A DNA stretch of 64,000 bases, taken from assembly GCA_013180625.2 (NCBI GenBank), contig SNVD02011052.1:62001-126000 (forward strand), given 5' to 3'. Positions 55,382 to 64,000 of this stretch are shown one piece after another. The translations under genes were made by a program, and so were the position numbers. Numbering within the stretch: position 1 is the stretch's first letter; each line of letters opens with the position of its first letter. The stretch comes from Boswellia sacra (Eukaryota > Streptophyta > Magnoliopsida > Sapindales > Burseraceae). Below the pieces are notes generated by a model, which was given only the letters and a program-made list of their open reading frames with translations, did not search any database and was not told the origin of the DNA.

Positions 55382-56256
55382 GAGATTTAGAGGTTTACTT
55401 GGATTGTTGGGGATATTACACTTCCATGATTTCTTATTGATTTTGTTTGTGATCTGCAATTGCAAATGTGTGATCTAGAGATTCATTTAGGCAATAAATA
55501 TTTTAGTATGTAGATTTATTAGGATATAATTGAGTCAAGGGATAGATTAATTGGTTTTGAAAATTTCAAAATTGTTTAATTTAATCTTAATAAATTATTC
55601 TTTTAATATAGGGCATGCAAATTGGTTTTTTTGGTCAAAGGTGGCCAAGCCAAGTTTTTAACTGGGTTGACAGAGATAACGATTGGGGTGTCATTGAAAT
55701 TTTCTAAAAATCTTAGGCGTTGACTGATCTAACAAGCATTACAGGGCGTCAAATTTTTCCCTCAGTAAATCAAAGAAGACAGCAAAAGCTTATCTGTCAG
55801 TGCAAGCACATCCAATAAGAAGACAAAAGTTAAATACAAAAAAAATTAAAAGAGATCAAAACCCTCCTTTTACCCATTTTTTATTCTAACAATGAAGAAA
55901 ACACCCCCTTTTCCACGTTCTGTGCACACTTGAGAACACGACACCAACCTAGTAATTGACCATTTGACCTTATAATAAACTAATTATCAGTCAATTATGG
56001 ATTATAAGTAAAATTTTGACACAATCTAGAAACAAATTCGCTTAAATATGATACATTATTATTCAATATTCTAGCGGAGGATCTTATATATATAAGACAA
56101 ATTATAAATAGGTTAGAACTTATAATTCGAACTCAATATATATATAAAGTTTATTTTATCGACCATCTGGGTCCCTTTGGTAGATCTATTAGTAGCAATT
56201 AAAAGTCAAGTAACCCCACTTAGCTATCTGGCATTATCAACTATGCATTCCAGCTT

Positions 56257-56262
56257 TATAAA
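56257..56262 (+). promoter_or_regulatory. TATA box of small gene copy 3
   Basis: TATAAA about 110 bp before the ATG at 56369. Confidence 0.6.
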
Positions 56263-56368
56263 TTGGAGCTCTGGGATGAGTTTGAACTCACACTGCCAGC
56301 TAGCTAGTTAGCAGAGTTATAGAGCATTTAGGGGAAGAGAATAAAAGGCATTCGATCTCTATTTGCTC

Positions 56369-56821
56369 ATGGCGCTCTTGCGAGGCTTCCTGCAAAAGAA
56401 CTTCATGGTCCAAGAACTTCCCAGCTTTTTCAATCCATACCTGCGGCAGCCAAAAAATGGGTTCATCATGTACGTTAATTACTTAAATTCCCGTAAATAA
56501 ATAAATATATTTATATACTGGTTTAATTATCACTTGTTATCATTTCATCTCTTTCCTTCTTCCTCACGTAGTAAACATATGTATGTATATAGACATGTTT
56601 TATTTTTTAGGAGTTTTATTTATTATTATTTTCTAAAACCTTGCAGAGCCAGAAGATTTGCCGCACCTTCTAAAAAAGACAAGCAGCGTCTGGAGACAGG
56701 GAACGGTGGAAAGATCCATCGCGAGCCCCCGCCGAAACCTGATAGCTCAAAGACTGAAAAAAGAGTCGAGGAAGGCAAAGGAAACGATCATGCTTCTTCA
56801 AATAAATCTAATAATAATTAA
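56369..56821 (+). CDS. Two-exon gene for a small basic protein, copy 3 (91 aa, unknown family)
   Basis: Exon 1 is 56369-56469, the intron starts GTACGT and ends TTGCAG, and exon 2 is 56647-56821. The product is 91 aa. The N-terminus MALLRGFLQKNFMVQ has a five-residue insertion relative to copy 1. Exon 2 opens ARRFAAPSKKDK; the tail is HASSNKSNNN, preceded by a Lys/Glu-rich stretch. The frame is intact and the splice sites match copy 1. The N-terminal block, RRFAAP and the last eight residues are the best conserved parts across the three copies, which suggests selection on the ends. Function unknown; same caveats as copy 1. Confidence 0.78.
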
Positions 56822-57059
56822 GCCTAGCTTCAACTAAATTAACTTTCACTGTTCAGTGGCTGAAGGAAGCTAGCTTAACTGCCTGCCGCTTAAAATGCAT
56901 GGGTGTGTAGTATGTTTTATTTCTAAATAATCTATAAGGGTTTGTAGTAGTTGGGTTAATTTTAAAAGTTTGTAAGAGAACAGAAATATTACTATGAATT
57001 TGTTACTAGTTTGCCTTCAATATTAGTGTTAGCAGTACTAATGTATTTGATTGATGTTT

Positions 57060-58320
57060 TGTTCAACAATCAACAGGGTCAATTACATTTAACCTTTTTA
57101 TACTTGCTCACATGGACACCCCATATTTTTCCCCCACATTAATTCTTATTTTTAAAAAAAGATTCAAAAGAATAATATAGATTAACTATAAAAAGAGGTA
57201 TTTATGTAAAAATTATACATATTTTTTTAATCATCTTTGTACTAATATTTCTTATAAAAGTTCATTTTTAGAAAATTTTGCTAAATTTTCAGGTGGAAGA
57301 GCTAAACATCTTTGAGCAAATGCTAAGTACGTAACTCTTGTATTATAATTATGCTCTTCACCTGAGTAGTCCTCATTTCCTGAATTTTTAATAGTTTATA
57401 CCTTAATCCAAAAAAATCTAAAATTTTATAGAGGTTAATAATACATAATAAGATTCTCCAGATTAATTTTCATATCAATTAAAAATAAAAATTAATTCAA
57501 ATGATTTTTGTTTTGTGGTCAGTCATGTCCACTATTTTGCTTCGTCATCTCAACTGTTCTCAATTTACAAATTTTAATAACTCATAGATTTGTCTAAAAA
57601 TCTAAAATTTTTCAGGGATTAAGTAGACATAATTATATTTCTTAAAAAAAAATCCGTAGCAATTAAAAATAAAAAAATATTTTAACTTATTTTAATTTTG
57701 TACTATCTCGCTTCCAGAATTTTGCCTCTCTACCTAAAAAATCCTAAATCCACAAATTTTAATAATTAAAACTTAATCCAAAAAAAATAAAACTTAGTAA
57801 AGGTTAACTAGACATAATAAGATTTCTACAGAAAATTTTCATAGCAATAAAAAACAAAAACTATTTTCAAATGAGTTTTGTTTTCCATTTAGAAATTTTG
57901 TCACGCGCGGCCATCCCAATGTCTCGTGTTTGTAATTTTAAAAATTTTAAAGAATGATTCTATAGCTCAAAAAATTGTGAACTTTTAAATGATGATATGG
58001 GATGTTTGTAATAAGTATCATACAAAAATTCATATATTTTGACATGTCTAACATATTTAAATATATTTTGTAAGTTCTAATTTGCAGTACAACTAAAAAT
58101 TTTCCAAAGTTTTTAACGAAAATTGAAGAATAATTTATATAAAAATCAATACAAAACATTTTTTCATGAAATAAATTTTCTTATTTTACTCTACGTATGT
58201 AGAATAGCACATAAAAATTTCACACGGACATTTGTCATATAGGAGATCATATAAATTTTTAAGCTTGTCAATTTCTCATAACTAGTAAAATAATCTTTCT
58301 TACCATTTTATATTGTTTGT
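57060..58320. other. AT-rich DNA with ~190 bp diverged repeats
   Basis: No gene. Three diverged copies of a roughly 190 bp unit start near 57390, 57578 and 57760, sharing TTAATCCAAAAAAAT and AGACATAATAAGATTTC-like words. Confidence 0.6.
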
Positions 58321-58639
58321 AATATGATGGGATCAGCCTATAGTGCACTTGGTGCACTAAATGCGCCTACTACTATAGGTGAACCTATCTATTTCGCTGC
58401 CATTTGGCAGCCATTCAAAGGCAGCAACATGCTGATGCAGGTTTCCATGAACCGAACTGTAGCTCTTTGAAACTGTAGTAAGGCTGTACATCAACTGTAG
58501 TGACGTTGTAGATACAAGGTTAGAAAACTGTTCATACAATAAATAATAAAAAATTAAGCGAAGAAAAATAATTAAAATATATAAATAATGTACAGATATT
58601 AATACTTTTTTAATATTTCCATAAACCGAAACTTTAGCT

Positions 58640-60960
58640 CTTGGTCAAAGTAGGGAACACGCTAAGCCAAAGACGAGAACAACTATACATTTTGTTGGGA
58701 ACATTCCATCTCACTCCACAAACCGCTCCCCCTCAATGCACGTTGTCATCCTCTCAAAAGCATCCTCCGAGTTTCAAAATAGCGAAAATGTGTCGTGAAC
58801 GCCTCAAAACACCAAAACATGTAAAGTTTTTGAATTGCCCCCAACTGTATATATTTCTTCTAGGAACGACCTTTGACGAAGTTGGGACCTCACTTTACCG
58901 GAGTGGAGAACGAGCATACATTTTGTTAGGAGCACTCACATTCCACTTCGACCACCACACACGTATTGCCATCTTCTCAACGGCATCCTCTGCGTTGAAA
59001 ATGACAAAAAACATGTTGTGAATACCCCAAAACACCAAAATACACTAAGTTTTCGACTCGAATATGACTGTGTATATTTCTTTTAGGAATGGCTTTTGGC
59101 GAAGTCGGGATCTCGCTTTGTCAGAGTGGGGCACAGGCATAAATTTTTTTCAAGAAAACTTTGATTTTGTGGCGATGCCCCATACAAACATCGTCATCCT
59201 CTCAACGACACCCTTTGCACTTGTAAATGGCAAATAACATGTCATGAATAACCTCAAAACACTAATTTACACAAGTTTTTCACCTCGATCTCGATTGTGT
59301 AAATTTCTCATGGGAACGACCTTGGCAGAATTAGGATCCTCCTTTGGCAGAGTGAGCAACGACCATACATTTTGCCTAGAACACTTTGATTCAAATGTGC
59401 CACCGTTAGCACACATCATCATCCACTCAACACCATCCTCCATTCTAGAAAGGGCAAATAACATGTCAGGAATAACCCCAAAACACTGTTTAACGCAAAG
59501 GTTTTCTTCTTGAACTCGATTGTGTAAACTTCTCCCAAGATCGGCCTTTAGCAGAGTTGGGATCCCACTATGGCAAAGTCAGGAATGAGCATACATTTTG
59601 TTTGGAACAATGACCATGCTTTATACTAGTTAGGATCATCAATACAATAAGTCTGGAATGACTCCAATGCCACAACAATGCTTGCATCCTTACGTGTGCA
59701 CCTTTGTGGTTAGAATTGCCCAATTAGCCCTATGGCTTCGGTCGATACACCAAATTTCCTGTAATTCGTGTCTTTTATATGACTTGGGAACGCCCTTCTT
59801 TTGTGTTGGGATAATACTTTGTATGAGCCAAGAATGCCGATATAATAAGTCGAAAACGACTCCGATTCCCCTACCGCAGCCTCTCGTGCATGCGTTCTAT
59901 GATTGGAATCGTCAAATTATCACTCCAGTTTTAATGGATCTGCAAAATTTCCCACGATTTCTACTTTTTATACGACTCGGGAACACTTCTTTTCTGTGTT
60001 GGGACCATGCTTTGTATGAGTTGGGAATGCCAATAGATAAGTTGGGAACAACTCCAACGCCACAGCAACGCCCACGCCGTTGTGTGCGTACCCTCCACGA
60101 TTGGAATCACCAAGTTATCCCTCCGGTTTCAATCGATACGTCAAATTCTCCATCGTTTGCACATTTTATCAAACCCAGGAATGCCTCTTTTTCACGTTAG
60201 GACCCTGCTTTGTACGAGTCGAGAACATTAGTATAAGTCGAAAATGACTCTAATTCCCTCATCCTGACACACGACAACGCCTGCAACTTGGCATGTGCGC
60301 CTTTTACGATTGGAATTGCAAAATTACCCCTTTGATTTCGGCCAATACGCAAAATTTCTCACGGTTTTTGCTTTTTCTACAACTTAAAAACACCCATTTT
60401 CTATGTCGAGACAATGCTTTGTATAAGTCGAGAGTGCTAATACAATAAGTTGGGAATAATTTCAATGCCACGGTATGGTGGTGTCTGGAACGAGTATTTA
60501 TTTTGCTAGAAGTAGTTCAATTTTGCTACGCCATCTTACACACATGTCGTCATCTTTTCAACAACTTCCTCCGCACATGGAAATGGTGAAATAAGTGTAA
60601 TAAGTACCTCTAAAATGTCAAATTACACAAGGTTTTCACCTCGAACCCAACCATGTATATTTCTTCTGGGAATAACCTTTGGTGAAGTAGGAAACCGACT
60701 TTGCCGAAGTCAACAATGAGCATACATTTTCTCAGAAACACTAATATTTCGCCTCGCCACCTCAAGCACGTAGTGTCATCCTTTCAACGACTTCCTCTAC
60801 GCTTGGAAATGATGATTAAGGTGTTATGACTAATCCCGAATTGCCAAAATATAGAAGGTTTTCCACTCATTTTGACAGCTAAAATTTATCCTAGGAACAA
60901 CCTTTGGCAAAGTCAGGATCTCGCTTTAGTAGACTTGGGAATGAGCATACATTTTATTGC
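58640..60960. repeat. Satellite array, A-B-A arrangement
   Basis: Family A, about 226 bp per unit, marked by CATACATTTTG at about 58684, 58914, 59139, 59363 and 59590 and again at 60495, 60721 and 60947. Between 59600 and 60480 lies family B, about 195 bp per unit, at about 59651, 59848, 60039, 60237 and 60448. B units alternate between two variants (AATGCCAC and GATTCCC), giving a dimeric higher-order unit. Open frames here (such as 59658-60200) are chance products. Confidence 0.8.
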
Positions 60961-61606
60961 ATTTGGGCCTCAATTCCATTTAATTAAAAATTAAAGGAGG
61001 TGTTCTATTTATTTAAAAGGTTTTCAATTTTGTAGCATTTTTATTCATGGCTACCTTAGGTGGAGTAACAACTAATTCTCTTATCTTGCACAATTGAGGA
61101 CCCAATTATACAATTATATATCAAAATTTATAGAGAACCTTGTATCGTAGGAAGCAATCATTGATAGACTTGAAATTGCTAAGGCTCAAATAATTGAGAG
61201 ATGGAAGAGATGTACTTAGTGAAGATGATGACTAAAAAATCTATTGATTCAATTTTGCACATTTTTTTTTGTTTTTCGCATGTGTTCTTATGACAACAAT
61301 TTGAGCAGAATAGTCAAGAATTCCTCTTTCATTTTGAGTTTAACTTGTAGAGCCTTCACTTTCACAAATTTCATGTTAGTGCTAAAGTTTCAATCTTTTT
61401 ATACCATGTATTAGCAACTATACTGAAAGATTGTAATGCATTTCCTAAAATGCAAATGGATGTAATATAGAGATTGAATATTTGTGCAATATCAAAATTA
61501 AATGCACTAAATCACATTGATGTATTGAACTTTAACCACCATATATATTATAAAGCTTCATCTAACAATGAGTAACAAAAGAAAAAATATATGATACATA
61601 AAAGCC
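60961..61606. other. Intergenic, no gene seen
   Basis: AT-rich; no coding or repeat signal that I can name. Confidence 0.5.
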
Positions 61607-62101
61607 CACTACACCAAAAAAGGTCTTTTGTGTTGACCGAAAAATGACACATATGAATATACATGTCGATCTTCGCGCGACATAAATGGCCTTAACGCAT
61701 ATTCTATACGTGTCACTTGGTCAAACCGACATAAGCATGTGTCGTTCGCAAACAGACATGTATAAACAAATATATGTCATATAATATAGAATTTTACTAA
61801 ATATGTGTCAGTCAGTAAGTGACACAAATCTTGTGTCGGTCACAGAACAACATGAAATATCGGATTTTACTAAATATGTGTCTGTCAACAAGTGACACAT
61901 ATATTGTGTCGGTCAGAGAACGACATGCTAATGTCATTCTATGACAAAGAACGACATTTCAGTGTCATTCTTTGACCGACACAAAAAGGCTCATCTTAAA
62001 AGATATGTGTTGTTTTACGACCGACATTTACCGATAACATATGTGTCAATTTTAGGCCGACATATACTTTCATTGACTGAATGACACATATTTCTTGCTG
62101 G
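61607..62101. mobile_element. CACTA-like non-autonomous element (degenerate right end)
   Basis: The left end is CACTACACCAAAAAAGG, a typical plant CACTA terminus. The right end TTTCTTGCTGG is a poor match to the expected TTTCTTGTAGTG. The interior is full of GTGACACA and TGTGTCGGTC words in both orientations, like subterminal repeats. There is no transposase and no clear 3 bp target duplication. Confidence 0.5.
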
Positions 62102-62584
62102 CTTGTATTCCTTATCATGCAAGGAAAAGGGCACTGGTCAATCTTGCAGTGCTTCCTAATGATGACAAAGAAGAAAGGGTTGCAAAACTTTTTCTTGTTG
62201 AAAGATATATAAAGGCAACACCAAGAAAAATATATAAGTCCTAAGCTTGTATATGTCTACTTGCAGATCTTACTCATATAGCTTTCACGCTAATGCAGGA
62301 CACAAAGAAAAATAATTATACGCCAAAAGCTTATTTACCTACACAAATGTTAAAGGCTCTGACATAAATACATAACTGACAGAAATATTTATAAGATATA
62401 TATCAAACAGGAGAAACTTGTCTCACAGGTCATCAACATTTAAAAAGCAGAAAATTTTGTCTCTTTATAGCATCCACACTAGCCACAAGCAGAAGTTAAA
62501 CAGACCAAAATGCACACAGAATGAAAGCTCACAAGCCCTCTCATCAAGGGGAAAAAATGGATCATATTTTCTTAATTGACATAT

Positions 62585-62668
62585 TGCATCTGGTGCATGA
62601 CATGTAGCTTCAATTGCATATACTACATCAAAACTATTGTCACGAAATGGCATCTTCATGAAGTCAGC
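62585..62668 (-). pseudogene. SMT1: Exon fragment of sterol 24-C-methyltransferase (SMT1-like)
   Basis: After a clean acceptor (TTGCAG) the minus strand encodes ADFMKMPFRDNSFDVVYA and then IEATCHAPDA. This is the SAM-binding-domain segment of plant cycloartenol-C24-methyltransferase. The usual continuation (GCYKEIYRVL) is missing; a weak donor at best follows. No other SMT1 exon is in the window, so this is an isolated fragment. It lies 280 bp downstream of RPN10 exons in the same orientation. Confidence 0.8.
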
Positions 62669-62950
62669 CTGCAATTTTTTAGAAACAACGAAAATCATCA
62701 AATCCAACACCAGAAAACATAAATAATTATGTTGAATTGTAAAATGTTTCCTCACACCAGAATTGAAACTTTTAAGTTATGTAATGTTAGTCAATAATTG
62801 GCAAATACCAAATAGCAACATGGGCTTGAAATATGTATGCCAACAACCTTTACAAATTTTATAGTCAATATATTGTAACTAGACCATGCTACTTATGATA
62901 CCATGGATTATATATTTTATTTACACTAGCAAGAAGTTTGAAGAAATTAC

Positions 62951-63019
62951 CTCAGATTGGTCTTGCATGGAATCAAGAACATCTTTAACTGAGGGACCAT
63001 TTGTGTCTACCCCTGGAAG
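62951..63019 (-). pseudogene. RPN10: Exon of 26S proteasome subunit RPN10, C-terminal region
   Basis: The minus-strand exon is bounded by TCTGCAG and GAG|GTAATT and encodes LPGVDTNGPSVKDVLDSM and QDQSE, close to the plant RPN10 segment near the C-terminus. The ORF then runs into an intron and the next recognisable exon is SMT1-like, not the RPN10 end. Confidence 0.8.
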
Positions 63020-63303
63020 CTGCAGAAGCATTAAAGTTAAATAATTATTAACTAAGCTCTATAACTCTTGAATAGATGATATCATTCTTTAATTTCTTAG
63101 TGTAATTTTTAGCATACCAAGGTATGCTGCATTCATAAGAGGCCTAAGACCATAAGAATAGTTAGGCTTAGCAAAAGTTAACTTTTGGATGGCATTTCAG
63201 TATTTCAATAGAGATCCAGTAGGGGAACTCCAGATCACCAACATCAACCAGCAGAGTAGTTTACAGTCAAATTAAATTCTTGTTGGATGATAACACAGCA
63301 AGA

Positions 63304-63329
63304 TATATATATATATATATATATATATA
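63304..63329. repeat. (TA)n microsatellite
   Basis: Short TA repeat in the intron between the two RPN10-like exons. Confidence 0.9.
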
Positions 63330-63403
63330 AAGACACAGTTAGATAAGCCATTTCATGAAATTTAGATGAACTCATGAAATTATACTAAACATTTAAGACT
63401 CAC

Positions 63404-63521
63404 CTAATGCCAATTGTGTATCACTGGCGTCGCTCATATCAATGTCTTGCAAATCACGACAGGCAGAAGGATCATCCATTGACATTGCAAGGGCTTGCTG
63501 AAGTAGAACACTATCCCCATC
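63404..63521 (-). pseudogene. RPN10: Exon of RPN10 with the first ubiquitin-interacting motif
   Basis: The minus-strand exon is bounded by ACAACAG and TTAG|GTGAGT and encodes DGDSVLLQQALAMSMDDP, then an acidic stretch ending DTQLAL. This matches the UIM1 region of plant RPN10 (ubiquitin receptor of the proteasome lid-base hinge). The exon for the next helix (LALALQLSVQ-type) is not seen before 63019. Upstream exons may lie beyond 64000, so either a truncated RPN10 gene or a captured fragment is possible. From 63530 to 64000 I see no further exon. Confidence 0.8.
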
Positions 63522-64000
63522 CTGTTGTAAGTTTAAAGTTGGTTCAAAAGAATAATTGATCCATCTCATGCTAATGGTAAATCAAATATAAGCAAAATGA
63601 GATCAAACATAGAAGGAATGACATTACCGGTTGTCAAGTTAAGAATCTTATGCAATGGCCAGTATTTAAGAAATTTTAGATTCTGGATTTTCTTTACTAT
63701 CAAATGGTTAATTCAGATTCTTTTTAATATGTGAAATATGCTTATCTTTTAGCCAGCACCAACATGCTGAAGAAAGGAAACATTTATGTGAATCAATATG
63801 CAATAACGACAAAGCAAAAGAAACTTCATATCCAAAGAGAAGCTAAAAGCCGAATTCTATCCCACAAAAATTGAATGTATGTCTTTGTAGTACTTCCGAG
63901 CAAGCATCTATTCCTTTCACTCCCTTATCCAAAATATTGCCATAACAGCAAACTTCCATAATACTTTAGCCTTTTAACATATAGTGTATGATCCAAATAA

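Larger units (their letters stand above)
51776..57060 (+). repeat. Host segmental duplication, unit 3
   Basis: It matches unit 1 from about 5246 on. It is expanded by an inverted-repeat transposon and two MITEs. Outside those and the small gene I see only AT-rich non-coding DNA. Confidence 0.8.

Noticed and set aside
56369..56821. Naming the small genes as PROPEP
   Set aside because: The resemblance is only a short basic tail with SS and a final Asn; the canonical Gly positions are absent, so it is kept as a hypothesis only.
59658..60200. 180-codon ORF
   Set aside because: It lies inside the B satellite; its repeats follow the DNA unit length, and there is no start context or homologous family.

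Overview
This window looks like AT-rich, repeat-dense nuclear DNA from a flowering plant, probably a eudicot. The evidence is TNT1-like copia and several Ty3/gypsy elements with plant-type primer sites, tRNA-derived SINE-like repeats, Mutator-type MITEs, an endogenous plant pararetrovirus, and plant RPN10 and sterol methyltransferase exons. I cannot name the species. An exact Nextera junction adapter at 26676-26713 shows it is an Illumina-era assembly with at least one false or damaged join.

The host backbone is a roughly 3.7 kb unit present three times in the same orientation: about 5243-9189, about 39400-51000 and about 51776-57060. Each unit carries one small two-exon gene (8011-8414, 49915-50316, 56369-56821). 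The predicted proteins are basic, 81-91 aa, and share the motifs MALLRGF, RRFAAP and a C-terminal KSNNN. The middle copy is frameshifted. I do not recognise the family. It is the best candidate here for undescribed host biology.

Mobile DNA has pulled the units apart. A young copia element (10-5237) flanks unit 1. An old gypsy element (9190-19229) sits at the end of unit 1, with a palindromic SINE-like insertion in its left LTR. Between units 1 and 2 lie satellite-like DNA (about 20470-21262) and a rearranged caulimovirid insertion (21881-38811) between two TA microsatellites. A second gypsy-type element (26719-35277) is nested in the virus, and a SINE is nested in its right LTR. Unit 2 is split by a minus-strand gypsy element (40932-48859), which has lost most of pol but contains a spliced antisense gene on the plus strand. 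Unit 3 carries a 1.45 kb inverted-repeat transposon with a satellite core and two Mutator-type MITEs.

Right of about 57 kb there are no intact genes. This part holds AT-rich repeats, an A-B-A satellite array (58640-60960), a CACTA-like element, and minus-strand exons of two unrelated housekeeping genes, RPN10 and SMT1, side by side. That last pattern suggests gene-fragment capture.

Most coding sequence is decayed transposon or virus sequence. The three gypsy-type elements have all lost all or part of the catalytic core of pol. Coordinates of LTRs and target-site duplications were read by eye from the sequence; family names rest on motif recognition, not on searches.
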